DNA of 41,387 bases from Lachnospiraceae bacterium. Lineage in GTDB: Bacteria; Bacillota; Clostridia; Lachnospirales; Lachnospiraceae. The stretch is taken from assembly GCA_029063085.1 (NCBI GenBank), contig JAIDOW010000023.1, positions 1-41,387 of the forward strand, given 5' to 3'. A program made the translations under genes and the position numbers. Of the stretch, positions 1 through 9,155 are shown piece by piece (position 1 is the stretch's first letter; every line of letters starts with the position of its first letter). Below the pieces are notes generated by a model. It was not told where the DNA came from and made no database searches. It saw only the letters and a list, made by a program, of their open reading frames with translations.

Positions 1-93
1 TCTCTTGAAAATCTTTTCAGAATTTTCAGGGTTGTTTTGTTGTTCATTCTTCATTCAGTTTTCATTGTTCTTTCCTTGCGCCAAGTTACTAAA

Positions 94-182
94 CGGAGAA
101 GGAGGGATTTGAACCCTCGCGCCGCTATTAACGACCTACTCCCTTTCCAGGGGAGCCCCTTCAGCCGCTTGGGTACTTCTCC
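94..182 (-). tRNA. tRNA-Ser (anticodon GGA)
   Basis: The minus strand folds into a class II tRNA of 89 nt. The acceptor stem GGAGAAG pairs with CTTCTCC, followed by discriminator G. The anticodon loop CTGGAAA gives GGA, a long variable arm follows, and the T arm contains GGTTCAAATCC. No CCA is encoded; the next bases are TTT. It lies 43 nt downstream of a second tRNA-Ser and is probably co-transcribed with it. Confidence 0.95.
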
Positions 183-225
183 AAGCCGCAAGCAATATCG
201 TTCTTAATATGAATTTTAAGAACAG

Positions 226-311
226 CGGAGAGGGTGGGATTCGAACCCACGTGCCCTTGCGGACAAACGGTTTTCAAGACCGCCTCGTTATGACCACTTC
301 GATACCTCTCC
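226..311 (-). tRNA. tRNA-Ser (anticodon TGA)
   Basis: The minus strand gives a class II tRNA of 86 nt. The acceptor stem GGAGAGG pairs with CCTCTCC, followed by discriminator G. The anticodon loop CTTGAAA gives TGA. The T arm has GGTTCGAATCC and there is a long variable arm. CCA is not encoded. A strong promoter lies just upstream at 350-378. Confidence 0.95.
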
Positions 312-349
312 GTGTTTCTGACAATTTCCTTTCGTCAGCGACATTGACT

Positions 350-378
350 ATATTAACACCAACTTAGACCGATGTCAA
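350..378 (-). promoter_or_regulatory. Sigma-A type promoter for the tRNA-Ser pair
   Basis: On the minus strand TTGACA (373-378) is followed after 17 bases by TAATAT (350-355), about 39 nt before the first tRNA-Ser. It sits just outside the 3' end of ispD, so the tRNAs can be transcribed independently of the upstream protein operon. Confidence 0.75.
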
Positions 379-395
379 CAACTTTTTTCACTTTT

Positions 396-1082
396 TTACA
401 AAAAAATTTCAGCCATTAATAAATCCTCCGGAGTTGTTACTTTTATATTACGATAATCACCCAAAATCAATTTCGTTTTTTTATCGAGATACCTCTCCAT
501 AATCATTGTATCATCTGTAATATCAGTATTCTTTTCCTGTTCCATTCGGCGATATGCTTTCATAATATCTTCATAGCAAAAACTCTGTGGTGTCTGTACC
601 TGCCACAAATATTCCCGGGGAGGAGTTGCAATTCCCATACAGGACTCATCCACAACTTTAATTGTATCCTTAACCGGTACACCTAGCGTGCAGGCACCTA
701 ATTTCATCACTTCTATAATAGATTGTTCAATCAACTGTACCGTCAGGCAAGGTCTTGCAGCATCATGAATCAATACATAATCTGTACTAATGATCGCATT
801 TAATCCATTCCTCACGGACCAATACCTTTGTGTTCCGCCCCCGACAATTTGTTTTATCTTCCGCAATTGATATTTTTCCACAATATTCTCTTTACAATAT
901 GTAATATCTTCTTTGCCGGTAACCAGAATAATATCATCTACCGAACTTTCTTCAAATCTTTTTAAAGAATAATATAATATCGGTTTCCCACATAAATCCA
1001 GATACTGTTTCGGTGTCTTTGAACACATCCTGCTGCCTTTTCCCGCTGCCAGTACTATTGCTGTTATATGCTTGCCATTCAT
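396..1082 (-). CDS. ispD: 2-C-methyl-D-erythritol 4-phosphate cytidylyltransferase
   Basis: This enzyme transfers CMP from CTP to methylerythritol 4-phosphate, the third step of the non-mevalonate isoprenoid pathway, in the cytoplasm. The 228 residues match the usual family length. The nucleotide-binding signature LAAGKGSRM is at residues 11-19, followed by KTPKQYL. The motif HDAARPCL and the downstream VPVKDTIK are also typical of IspD. The ATG at 1082 has GAGGAG six bases upstream. It follows tsaD by about 10 bases and is probably in the same transcript. The related TarI/IspD-like family is less likely because the whole IspD motif set is present. Confidence 0.93.
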   Translation of the reverse strand: MNGKHITAIVLAAGKGSRMCSKTPKQYLDLCGKPILYYSLKRFEESSVDDIILVTGKEDITYCKENIVEKYQLRKIKQIVGGGTQRYWSVRNGLNAIISTDYVLIHDAARPCLTVQLIEQSIIEVMKLGACTLGVPVKDTIKVVDESCMGIATPPREYLWQVQTPQSFCYEDIMKAYRRMEQEKNTDITDDTMIMERYLDKKTKLILGDYRNIKVTTPEDLLMAEIFL

Positions 1083-1092
1083 ATTATTCTCC

Positions 1093-2118
1093 TCATATTT
1101 TTTGTCCTATTTTTAGATTTGGCACAGCATTTAAATCAAGCCCATGCCGTACCCCATTCCGATACGCATAAAATCCTGCTGCCCCTATCATCGCCGCATT
1201 ATCCGTACAATATATCGGAGATGGATAATATAAATGAATCCCTTCCCCTTTACATGCCTTTTGAATATTCCCACGTAGAGATGAATTAGATGCCACACCT
1301 CCTGCAAGAGCCAGTTTTGTTATCCCCATCTGTTTTGCCGCATGAATTGCATGGGTTGTCAATACATCGATCACCGCATATTGGAAAGATGCCGCTACAT
1401 CTGCACGGTTCACCTCTATCTGCTGCATTTCACACTTGTTTAAATAATTGAGAACTGCTGATTTCAAGCCACTGAAGCTAAAATCATATTCATTCCCCTC
1501 TACCTTGGCTCTCGGAAAAACAATCGCTTCTTTATTACCTTCCTTTGCCAATGCATCAACCTTGGGACCACCTGGATATCCCAATCCTAATGCCCTGGCC
1601 ACTTTGTCGAATGCTTCCCCTGCCGCATCATCCCTGGTCCTTCCAACAATCTCAAATTTATCGTAATCCAACACCTTCACAAGATGAGTATGACCACCAG
1701 AAACCACAAGACATAGAAAAGGCGGTTCCAAATCCTGATGTTCAATATAGTTAGCCGCTATATGACCTTCAATATGATGAACCCCTACCAACGGTTTTCC
1801 AGCAGCATATGCAATCGCTTTTGCCTCTGCCACACCAACAAGAAGAGCTCCAACCAGTCCCGGACCATAAGTAACCGCTACTGCATCTACTTCTTCCAAA
1901 CTTAAAGATGCACATAAAAGAGCCTCTTTAATTACCTGATTTATTTTTTCAATATGTTTCCTGGATGCAATCTCCGGAACAACACCACCATACAGCTTAT
2001 GCAGCTCTATCTGTGAAAAAATAATATTGGAGCAAACCTCCCGCCCATTTTTAACAACTGCTGCCGCCGTCTCATCACAGGAGGACTCAATTGCTAATAT
2101 ATAGGTATCCTCTTTCAT
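1093..2118 (-). CDS. tsaD: tRNA N6-adenosine threonylcarbamoyltransferase TsaD
   Basis: TsaD transfers the threonylcarbamoyl group from threonylcarbamoyl-AMP to A37 of ANN-decoding tRNAs, making t6A. It works in a complex with TsaB and TsaE, both encoded in this window at 4457-5610. The 341 residues start with the ASKHA fold (AIESSCDET). The metal-binding HIEGH motif has His115 and His119. Later motifs are [17 protein letters not shown] and [12 protein letters not shown]. The start ATG at 2118 directly abuts the stop of the upstream membrane-protein gene, suggesting translational coupling. Confidence 0.96.
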   Translation of the reverse strand: MKEDTYILAIESSCDETAAAVVKNGREVCSNIIFSQIELHKLYGGVVPEIASRKHIEKINQVIKEALLCASLSLEEVDAVAVTYGPGLVGALLVGVAEAKAIAYAAGKPLVGVHHIEGHIAANYIEHQDLEPPFLCLVVSGGHTHLVKVLDYDKFEIVGRTRDDAAGEAFDKVARALGLGYPGGPKVDALAKEGNKEAIVFPRAKVEGNEYDFSFSGLKSAVLNYLNKCEMQQIEVNRADVAASFQYAVIDVLTTHAIHAAKQMGITKLALAGGVASNSSLRGNIQKACKGEGIHLYYPSPIYCTDNAAMIGAAGFYAYRNGVRHGLDLNAVPNLKIGQKI

Positions 2119-2715
2119 CTATTTTGTCTCTCCTTCACTTTCTGCTTCCTTGTTCTTCACAACCTGCCAGCCCATTATCTTCCAATACCCTTCTCCATCC
2201 TTGCGAAGGATATACTCTTCATCAGTTGATACCCTGGAAGATCCCATATTTAACATAATAGTAACCTTTATCTTGGCATATTCTTTTCCACCTTCTGTAT
2301 TATTCTCCACCTGACTGGCTTCTGCAAGTGAATAACTGACAAATTTCCATTTACTGTCTTCATAGAATTTTATTTCATCTTTTAAATTTTGCAGCTGCAT
2401 TTCAGAAGTATTAAATTCTAACAGTTCATCATCAAATAAATTTCTCATCTGCTGGTTTACTTTAAAGAGTTCATCTTCTGTAAATTCACCGCTGTATGCA
2501 CTTTTTAAGTATCTGCAATGGAGTTTAACCGTTTCACGAACAGTCTTAGGATAATCATTTTCAAAATCATAATCCAAAAGGATATCCTTTTCCGTCTTTT
2601 TAGAAACATTACGGCGGTTTGAAGATTTATTATTCAAATGAACATAATATCCCAAACCTGCGATTACAAGAAACACCACAATCAATGTAAATCCTTTTGT
2701 TCCCAGCTTTTTCAT
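2119..2715 (-). CDS. Membrane-anchored protein of unknown function
   Basis: The gene encodes 198 residues with a basic N-terminus, then a single hydrophobic segment (about residues 8-25, FTLIVVFLVIAGLGYYV). The rest is a charged, probably extracytoplasmic region of about 170 residues. No enzyme motif is visible. I chose the ATG at 2715 because GAGGAGG lies just upstream; an in-frame TTG five codons earlier overlaps that ribosome binding site. It sits between rnz and tsaD with almost no spacing, so it is co-expressed with RNA-processing genes, but that does not establish a role. The C-terminal part (GYWKIMGWQVV) recalls small substrate-binding-like folds of extracytoplasmic proteins; this is only an impression. 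Confidence 0.8.
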   Translation of the reverse strand: MKKLGTKGFTLIVVFLVIAGLGYYVHLNNKSSNRRNVSKKTEKDILLDYDFENDYPKTVRETVKLHCRYLKSAYSGEFTEDELFKVNQQMRNLFDDELLEFNTSEMQLQNLKDEIKFYEDSKWKFVSYSLAEASQVENNTEGGKEYAKIKVTIMLNMGSSRVSTDEEYILRKDGEGYWKIMGWQVVKNKEAESEGETK

Positions 2716-2716
2716 A

Positions 2717-3628
2717 CTATCCCTCCTCAAATAACAATGTAGTCGTCCTTCTGTCTTTTGCTATTATCGTATGCGGAAATATTTCCCGAACCTTCTCCTC
2801 ATATTCCTGCGGTCTGACCAGAGAAGGCGAATAATGGGTCAGCCACATTTCTTTTACTTCTGCCTCTTTGGCCATCCCAGCTGCTTCATAAAACGTCATA
2901 TGCTTATATTCTTTTGCTTTTGCCTCTTTTTCCGGTTCCCCATACATACCCTCACATATAAACAAATCAGACCCTCTGGCATTATTTACAATCCCTTCCG
3001 TAGGTCTGGAATCCGTGCAGTACGTAATTTTAATTCCTTTCCGCGGCTCACCTAAAACCATATCTGGTGAGAAAACTCCTGCTTCTGTTTCCACTATTTC
3101 CCCTTTTTGCAGCCTGCTCCAAAAAGATAAAGGAATTTCTAATTCTTTTGCTTTTGTAACATCAAATTTACCCGCACGATCCAATTCCAAACTATATCCA
3201 TAACATGCAATATTATGATTCACTCTAAACGCATTAATTCTCAATCCGTTAAATACATAGCTCTCTTCCTCTTTTTCCAGTTCAATAAATCGAATGGGAA
3301 ACGGAAGCTCCGGTGCTATCATTCTCAATGCATTCACTATCTTTTCCAAACGTTTGGGACCAATCATCGTTATTGGCTCCGTACGTTCTGCATTTCCTAA
3401 TGTAAGCAGCAATCCCGGCAGACCACTGATATGGTCTGCGTGAAAATGCGTAAAACAAATCACATCAATAGGCTTTACACTCCATCCCTGCTGTTTGATG
3501 GAAACCTGGGTCCCCTCTCCACAATCAATCAACACATTCATTCCATTGTACCGTACCATCAATGATGTTAACGCACGGTATGGCAATGGCATCATTCCTC
3601 CCGTTCCAAGCAGACATACATCTATCAT
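2717..3628 (-). CDS. rnz: Ribonuclease Z (tRNase Z)
   Basis: RNase Z is a zinc-dependent endonuclease that removes 3' trailers from tRNA precursors, especially those lacking an encoded CCA. That fits this genome: all three tRNAs in the window lack CCA. The protein has 303 residues, the usual short form. The metallo-beta-lactamase signature HFHADH is at 61-66 (His61, His63, Asp65, His66). Downstream are the CTDSRP segment and the late His in WLTHYSP. Upstream is a small zinc-finger-like gene 20 bases away; downstream it nearly touches the membrane-protein gene. Confidence 0.94.
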   Translation of the reverse strand: MIDVCLLGTGGMMPLPYRALTSLMVRYNGMNVLIDCGEGTQVSIKQQGWSVKPIDVICFTHFHADHISGLPGLLLTLGNAERTEPITMIGPKRLEKIVNALRMIAPELPFPIRFIELEKEEESYVFNGLRINAFRVNHNIACYGYSLELDRAGKFDVTKAKELEIPLSFWSRLQKGEIVETEAGVFSPDMVLGEPRKGIKITYCTDSRPTEGIVNNARGSDLFICEGMYGEPEKEAKAKEYKHMTFYEAAGMAKEAEVKEMWLTHYSPSLVRPQEYEEKVREIFPHTIIAKDRRTTTLLFEEG

Positions 3629-3648
3629 CCAATTCCCTCTTTCTATCT

Positions 3649-3864
3649 CTACAACATTTCTATCGTTTCATATTGTTTGAAAGGCAGTATAAATTCTCCT
3701 TCTAACTTTTCTACACACTCTTCACAAATCGTAAACTCCTGTGTAGTTCCATCTTTTTTCGAGAAATATCCCCATGACTTGCAAATACGGATAAAATCTT
3801 CCTTTGGTATCCCATTATCCATCTTTAGTTCTTTTCCACATGCATTACAAAAAATCTTTTCCAT
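3649..3864 (-). CDS. Small zinc-ribbon-like protein
   Basis: The gene encodes 71 residues with two Cys-x2-Cys pairs, CNAC near residue 6 and CEEC near residue 49, which could bind one zinc ion. I chose the ATG at 3864 because GGAGG lies seven bases upstream; an ATG four codons earlier overlaps that site. The context just before rnz suggests co-transcription. It could be a nucleic-acid-binding or regulatory accessory protein, but the sequence alone shows only the metal-binding pattern. Confidence 0.75.
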   Translation of the reverse strand: MEKIFCNACGKELKMDNGIPKEDFIRICKSWGYFSKKDGTTQEFTICEECVEKLEGEFILPFKQYETIEML

Positions 3865-3990
3865 GATATCCTCCATACTTATATGAATATAATATGTTTT
3901 CTCTCTTCCTGATTAAATTAGACAGTCTGCTCTGTACTATCATGGTAGCCTAAATTAAATATAAAATCTAGTGGAAAAAAATGTTCATTC

Positions 3991-4455
3991 TCATACAAAA
4001 TTATTGGCATTGCTTAATTTCTTTTCCATTATAATGGCGTCCTCTGTCGGGTTACTATAATAATTCTTCCTTTCTCCCAATACAGAAAACAGATTCTTAT
4101 AATATAACTTTACTGCTGGTATATTACTTCTTCTTACTTCCAGCAGCACTCTTTCCGCCCCCCGTGCTCGCCCTTTCTCAATTACTTTCTCCAAAAGAAG
4201 CTGTCCAATTCCCTGTCCCTGATAATTCTTTCTGACTGCAATATTCAATAATTCTGCCTCGTCCACAATCAGCATAATCCCTGCAAATCCAACAATTTCC
4301 CCATTGTCAGTCTGCTTTGCTACATAATATATATTATCATCATATTGAAGAACATCCTGTATTCCACTTAATGACCATGCCTCAGGAAGATTCTCCTTCG
4401 CAATATCAGCAACCTCTTCACAGTATTGTAATTTTAAGGGTATCAGTTCTATCAT
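3991..4455 (-). CDS. rimI: Ribosomal protein S18-alanine N-acetyltransferase-like GNAT protein
   Basis: The 154 residues form a GNAT acetyltransferase. The acetyl-CoA binding motif VRKNYQGQGIGQLLLEK is central, followed by the RimI-like segments LLEVRRSNIPAVKLY and a C-terminal YYSNPTEDAIIM. RimI acetylates the N-terminal alanine of ribosomal protein S18. The tsaE-tsaB-rimI order is common in Firmicutes and supports the assignment. The start ATG at 4455 is one base from the tsaB stop. A gap of about 125 bases with no clear terminator follows before the small zinc-ribbon gene. Confidence 0.88.
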   Translation of the reverse strand: MIELIPLKLQYCEEVADIAKENLPEAWSLSGIQDVLQYDDNIYYVAKQTDNGEIVGFAGIMLIVDEAELLNIAVRKNYQGQGIGQLLLEKVIEKGRARGAERVLLEVRRSNIPAVKLYYKNLFSVLGERKNYYSNPTEDAIIMEKKLSNANNFV

Positions 4456-4456
4456 A

Positions 4457-5170
4457 TCAGATATTATCCTTTTTCTCTTTTTCCAGACGTTCCCGCTCCG
4501 CCTGCGACAATCTTAGATAATCCGGTTTAAATTCATCTGCGTTTACATATGCTTTCTGTTCCCAGTAATCAAATGCCCGGACCCCTACCGCTGCCGCCCG
4601 CTGTTTATTTACATGGGCAGGTGCAAAGGTATGGGAAACCTGTAACTTTTCCTGTATGATATCCCGATAAACCGGCACTCCGTCACCAAGAAAAATTACT
4701 TCTTCACCAATTAAATTCAGTGCCTCTATAATATCCTCAATTCCTGTTGCAATCTGCTCTTTTACAATTTGCAGTTTCCCCTTTTGGAATCTGTAAATCC
4801 CCGTATAGACCTGATTACGCCGAGCATCCATCAGCGGACAAATTAATGCATCTGTACCATAAAGATTCATTGCCAGACCTTCCACTGTGGGAATCCCAAT
4901 CACAGGCTTATCCAGAGCAAAACCAAGTCCTTTTACAGTAGCTGCACCTATTCTTAACCCCGTAAAAGAACCGGGACCTTTTGCAACCGCAATTACATCT
5001 ATTGTGTTCAAATCTGTATCCGTCATTTTTATAATCTCATCTAACATCGGTAAAAGTGTCTGTGAATGCGTTTTTTTATAATTCACTGTGTATTCCGCAA
5101 TCAGGCTGTCATCCTCCAACACAGCCACCGAGGCGACTAATCCTGAACTATCTACTGCTAAAATTTTCAT
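4457..5170 (-). CDS. tsaB: t6A biosynthesis protein TsaB
   Basis: TsaB is the inactive ASKHA-fold partner that binds TsaD and is needed for t6A formation. It has 237 residues from the ATG at 5170, giving the standard N-terminus MKILAVDSSG. An ATG at 5185 overlapping the tsaE stop is also possible, but GAAGGGA precedes the 5170 start and the family begins there. The signature GPGSFTGLR is at residues 65-73. It lies between tsaE and rimI with tight spacing. Confidence 0.94.
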   Translation of the reverse strand: MKILAVDSSGLVASVAVLEDDSLIAEYTVNYKKTHSQTLLPMLDEIIKMTDTDLNTIDVIAVAKGPGSFTGLRIGAATVKGLGFALDKPVIGIPTVEGLAMNLYGTDALICPLMDARRNQVYTGIYRFQKGKLQIVKEQIATGIEDIIEALNLIGEEVIFLGDGVPVYRDIIQEKLQVSHTFAPAHVNKQRAAAVGVRAFDYWEQKAYVNADEFKPDYLRLSQAERERLEKEKKDNI

Positions 5171-5184
5171 ACAATATCCCTTCA

Positions 5185-5610
5185 TTATATATTTTCTATC
5201 TGAATTCTCCGATAATCAAATCCTCTATCCAGGTTCTTATTTATCGTCACCTTTGTATAATGTTCTGGCAAAATATCAGAAATCATGTCTGCCCATTCAA
5301 TCAGACACACCCCTTCCCCATATAGCATGTCAGCAAAACCTGCCTCTTCCATCTCATCGGAATCTTCAATCCTATAAACGTCAAAATGGTATAACGGCAG
5401 TCTTCCTTCATCATATTGCTGTACAATGGTAAATGTTGGACTGCTTACACTTTCTTCAATCTCAAGTCCTTTTGCGAATCCCTGCGAAAAAAGGGTTTTG
5501 CCAACCCCCAGATCTCCTATCAAACAGATCACGTCTCCTGCTCTTGCACTTTCACCAAGCGCTTTTGCAACATTATATGTATCATCCGGGTTAAAACTAT
5601 CATATTCCAT
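5185..5610 (-). CDS. tsaE: tRNA threonylcarbamoyladenosine biosynthesis ATPase TsaE
   Basis: TsaE is a P-loop ATPase that recycles the TsaB-TsaD complex during t6A synthesis. It has 141 residues from the ATG at 5610, the normal family length. The Walker A motif GDLGVGKT is at 32-39, followed by SSPTFTIV, then YHFDVYR and LIEWAD. I chose 5610 over an upstream in-frame start because AAGAGG lies just before it and the longer form would overlap the preceding gene. Confidence 0.94.
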   Translation of the reverse strand: MEYDSFNPDDTYNVAKALGESARAGDVICLIGDLGVGKTLFSQGFAKGLEIEESVSSPTFTIVQQYDEGRLPLYHFDVYRIEDSDEMEEAGFADMLYGEGVCLIEWADMISDILPEHYTKVTINKNLDRGFDYRRIQIENI

Positions 5611-5624
5611 ATCATACCTCTTAT

Positions 5625-6155
5625 TCAATCTATCTGCCTGGGAAAAGAACCTTTTCTCTTTACATTTGTATTCTTTATACATTGAATTATCAATTTGTCC
5701 AATGCTTCACACTGTGTCCCTATATCTTTTTTCGGAAATATGAAAGCATGAATCTTACTACTATAAAAGAGATACTGAGATCTCGTTTTTACGATTTTAG
5801 CCAGATTTCCCCATGCAATCGTCTGACTTTCACCATCCTGTGAGACCGTGATACCTTCTTCATCCAGAACATAATTTAAGGGCTGGCTGTATGCTTTCGT
5901 TCTTTTGACCTGTTTTCTGGCACGAAAGAACATCCTGATCGGCTCTAAAACCGTAAACCAGGCTGCCACAAAAGTCAAAATAGTCTTATTCTGATCCGAC
6001 AAAGAATCAAAAGAAAGGACCAGATTCACTAATGCTACCAGGGAAAGACATAAGCCAAGTCTGCCCGAAAAACCATGATACACATGATACATTGTAAACA
6101 TATAAACTTCTTTTGCTGTCATCTGCACCGAAAATGTAATCTTCTCTTTAACCAT
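5625..6155 (-). CDS. YcxB-like membrane protein
   Basis: The 176 residues carry two hydrophobic segments in the N-terminal half (about 33-50 and 57-73), then a soluble domain with LDEEGITVSQDG, IAWGNLAKIVKT and FIFPKKD. This pattern matches the YcxB-like C-terminal domain family, which has no established biochemical role. The ATG at 6155 is preceded by AGAGGCGG. It lies between tex and tsaE and may be part of the same transcript. Confidence 0.75.
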   Translation of the reverse strand: MVKEKITFSVQMTAKEVYMFTMYHVYHGFSGRLGLCLSLVALVNLVLSFDSLSDQNKTILTFVAAWFTVLEPIRMFFRARKQVKRTKAYSQPLNYVLDEEGITVSQDGESQTIAWGNLAKIVKTRSQYLFYSSKIHAFIFPKKDIGTQCEALDKLIIQCIKNTNVKRKGSFPRQID

Positions 6156-6219
6156 GCTGCCGCCTCTTTTCCCAATCTATATCTCTATTCCAATATCAAG
6201 CCTATTAATATCTCCTGTC

Positions 6220-8364
6220 TTATATAATCATAGATAACTGGATTCTTTTTCTGTCTAAATCCACGCTTAATACTTTCACTTCTACTACATCACCGACACT
6301 GATTACTTCCAATGGATGTTTAATAAATTTCTTATTCGTAATCTGTGAAATATGTACCAATCCATCCTGATGCACACCGATATCAACAAAAGCACCAAAA
6401 TCAATTACATTTCGGACTGTTCCTTTCAAAATCATTCCTTCTGTCAAATCTTTCATTTCCAGCACATCCGTACGAAGAATCGGTTTCGGCATCTCGTCGC
6501 GGGGATCTCTTGCCGGTTTTTCCAATTCCTTAATTATATCATCCAGTGTCACACTTCCAATTCCCAAATCTGCCGCCAGCTGTGTACGGTTCTTCGTAAG
6601 CAGGGATAACCCTACAAGCCCCTGGCTTGTAATGTCTTTGAGAGAATATCCAAGCTTTTTCAAAAGACCTGTGGCTGCTTCATAGCTTTCCGGATGAACA
6701 CTGGTAGCATCCAAAGGATTGTCCCCTCCTTGTATACGCATAAATCCTGCACACTGTTCAAATGCTTTCGGTCCCAATTTAGCAACTTTAAGAAGCTGTC
6801 TGCGGTCTGTAAACTTACCGTTCTCTTCCCTATATGCCACAATATTCTTCGCAATCACCTTAGTGATTCCGGAAACATATTCCAGCAAAGAAGCCGACGC
6901 TGTATTCAAATCCACACCAACTTTATTTACACAATCTTCTACAACTCCGGTCAGTGCTTCACCTAACTTCTTTTGGTTCATGTCATGCTGATACTGCCCC
7001 ACTCCAATAGATTTTGGATCAATCTTTACAAGCTCCGCCAATGGATCCTGCAATCTTCTTGCAATGGATGCCGCACTTCGCTGACCCACATCAAAATTGG
7101 GAAACTCCTCTGTTGCCAGCTTACTTGCAGAATATACAGAAGCCCCCGCTTCATTTACAATAATATACTGCACCTTTTCCGGAATCTCTTTCAATAATTC
7201 TACAATTACTTGTTCTGACTCTCTTGAAGCCGTACCATTTCCGACAGATATCAATGTAATCCCATACTTCCTGATTAATGCATGTACTGTTTTCTTCGCT
7301 TCTGCAATCTTTTTTTGCGGTTCCGTCGGAAATACCACCACCGTATCTAATACTTTTCCCGTGGCATCCACCACTGCCAGCTTGCACCCTGTTCGAAAGG
7401 CAGGATCCCATCCCAATACTACCTGTCCGGCAATCGGAGGCTGCATAAGAAGCTGTGTTAAATTCTTTCCAAATACGGCAATAGCTCCATCTTCTGCATT
7501 TTCTGTTAAGGAACTTCTGATTTCTCGCTCAATTGCTCCTGCAATCAGACGTTTATAGCTGTCTTCAATGGCAGACCGTAGCAAATCAGTTGTATAGGGG
7601 TTATCTTTTGTAATGATCTTCTTTTCCAGATAACCCAGGATACGTTCCTCCGGAGCTGTTATCTTAACGGTTATAAATTTCTCCTTTTCACCACGATTGA
7701 TCGCAAGTATACGGTATCCGGCAGCCTTATTAACCGGTTCTTCAAATTCATAATACATTTCGTAGACAGATCTGGCTTCTGCATCCTTTGCAGATGTCAC
7801 AATTCTTCCTTCTTTCACAGTAATCTCTCTGATATAAGTTCTGTATTCTGCTTCGTCAGATATATTCTCCGCAATAATATCGAGAGCTCCCGCAACAGCA
7901 TCCTCTACAGTATTAACCTCTTTTTCTTCCGAAAGAAAAGCTTCTGCTTCCTTTTCAACAGGCTTGTCTGTCATTTGCAGATAAATAATATTAGCCAGCC
8001 CCTCTAATCCTTTTTCCTTTGCAATGGTTGCTCTCGTTCTCCTCTTTTGCTTATAAGGACGATATAAATCCTCGACTGCAACTAATGTCATTGCTTCCTT
8101 AATCTGTTGTTCCAGTTCTTCTGTCAATTTATCCTGTTCTGCTATACTGGCTATAACCGTCTCCTTACGCTCCTCCAGATTTCTCAAATAATTCAGACGC
8201 TCATATAAATCACGCAAAACCTCATCGTTCAGGGAACCTGTAACCTCCTTCCGGTATCTCGCTATAAAAGGTATCGTTGAACCTTCATCTATAAGCTTGA
8301 TTGTAGCTTCTACCTGGCTTACCTTGATTCCTAATTCCTTCGCGATTACTTTTGCAATATCCAT
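6220..8364 (-). CDS. tex: Tex-family transcription accessory / S1 RNA-binding protein
   Basis: The 714 residues follow the Tex layout: N-terminal helical domain with IPFIARYRKE, a YqgF/RNase H-like domain (LGWDPAFRTGCKLAVVD), helix-hairpin-helix region (LNTASASLLEYVSGI), and a C-terminal S1 domain (GTVRNVIDFGAFVDIG, DGLVHISQI). Tex is a nucleic-acid-binding protein tied to transcription and expression of certain genes, related to eukaryotic Spt6. Length matches the family. It has AGAGG before the ATG and no clear terminator between it and the YcxB-like gene. Confidence 0.95.
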   Translation of the reverse strand: MDIAKVIAKELGIKVSQVEATIKLIDEGSTIPFIARYRKEVTGSLNDEVLRDLYERLNYLRNLEERKETVIASIAEQDKLTEELEQQIKEAMTLVAVEDLYRPYKQKRRTRATIAKEKGLEGLANIIYLQMTDKPVEKEAEAFLSEEKEVNTVEDAVAGALDIIAENISDEAEYRTYIREITVKEGRIVTSAKDAEARSVYEMYYEFEEPVNKAAGYRILAINRGEKEKFITVKITAPEERILGYLEKKIITKDNPYTTDLLRSAIEDSYKRLIAGAIEREIRSSLTENAEDGAIAVFGKNLTQLLMQPPIAGQVVLGWDPAFRTGCKLAVVDATGKVLDTVVVFPTEPQKKIAEAKKTVHALIRKYGITLISVGNGTASRESEQVIVELLKEIPEKVQYIIVNEAGASVYSASKLATEEFPNFDVGQRSAASIARRLQDPLAELVKIDPKSIGVGQYQHDMNQKKLGEALTGVVEDCVNKVGVDLNTASASLLEYVSGITKVIAKNIVAYREENGKFTDRRQLLKVAKLGPKAFEQCAGFMRIQGGDNPLDATSVHPESYEAATGLLKKLGYSLKDITSQGLVGLSLLTKNRTQLAADLGIGSVTLDDIIKELEKPARDPRDEMPKPILRTDVLEMKDLTEGMILKGTVRNVIDFGAFVDIGVHQDGLVHISQITNKKFIKHPLEVISVGDVVEVKVLSVDLDRKRIQLSMII

Positions 8365-8487
8365 TTGTTTAAAACCTCTAACTTTCTTATTCTTTTTCAG
8401 ACTACCTCTTCCTAAGCTCCGGCTCTGACCGTATCTTTCATAATGGGGTAATTCTAATATATTATATAAAATGTCCCATTTTAAGGA

Positions 8488-8967
8488 CTATAGCTCTAAC
8501 TCTATCTTTTTATTTTTTGAATCAAATGCCCGATAAGCCACTCCCGCCATATTAAACATCATTTTGGATGCCACAGTAGCTTCTGTATCGGAATATTTAT
8601 CTGATAAATATACAATCTCCTTAATCCCGCTTTGTATAATTGCCTTTGCACATTCATTGCAGGGAAATAATGTAGAATAGCAGGTTGCACCTGCCAGGGA
8701 CCCCCCGCTGTAATTTAAAATTGCATTCAACTCTGCATGGCAGACAAAAAAATACTTATTTTCTAACGGTTTTCCTACCCTTCCCCATGGCATTTCATCA
8801 TCATTACAACCGGAAGGCATACCATTATAGCCAACGGATAAAATTTTATTATTAGCTCCTACAATACAGGCTCCGACCTGCGTATTGGGATCCTTGCTGC
8901 GTTCCGCTGACAAAAGTGCAATCCCCATAAAATATTGATCCCAGCTCAAATAGTCTTCTCTCTTCAT
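8488..8967 (-). CDS. dCMP deaminase family protein (ComEB-like)
   Basis: This 159-residue zinc-dependent deaminase probably converts dCMP to dUMP for dTTP synthesis. The zinc ligands are visible as the HAE in CHAELNAI and the PCNEC motif. The ATG at 8967 has AGGAGG nine bases upstream; an in-frame upstream ATG at 9009 lacks a good ribosome binding site. It also resembles ComEB of competence operons, but no competence genes are nearby. Confidence 0.9.
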   Translation of the reverse strand: MKREDYLSWDQYFMGIALLSAERSKDPNTQVGACIVGANNKILSVGYNGMPSGCNDDEMPWGRVGKPLENKYFFVCHAELNAILNYSGGSLAGATCYSTLFPCNECAKAIIQSGIKEIVYLSDKYSDTEATVASKMMFNMAGVAYRAFDSKNKKIELEL

Positions 8968-9077
8968 CCTATGTACCTCCTGCCTTTGTAACCACTCATT
9001 CCACCACATATATCTTTTTTATAAACATATTTTTTATCATAACATAAAACAAGTGCCTGCGTAAACATTCTAATTAA

Positions 9078-9125
9078 AAAAAATCCAAAGCACATAAGAT
9101 TCCCTCATGTTTCTTTGGATTTTTT
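9078..9125 (-). terminator. Rho-independent terminator after the DUF4190 gene
   Basis: An inverted repeat pairs AAAAAATCCAAAG (9078-9090) with CTTTGGATTTTTT (9113-9125), with an inner ACAT/ATGT pair. On the minus strand the stem is followed by a T run. It lies between the DUF4190 gene and the deaminase gene. Confidence 0.8.
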
Positions 9126-9155
9126 AATCTTCCTCATAATCATGTATTAATCGGA

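Noticed and set aside
2119-2730. Upstream TTG start for the membrane protein
   Set aside because: The TTG overlaps the GAGGAGG ribosome binding site, so the ATG at 2715 is the better start.
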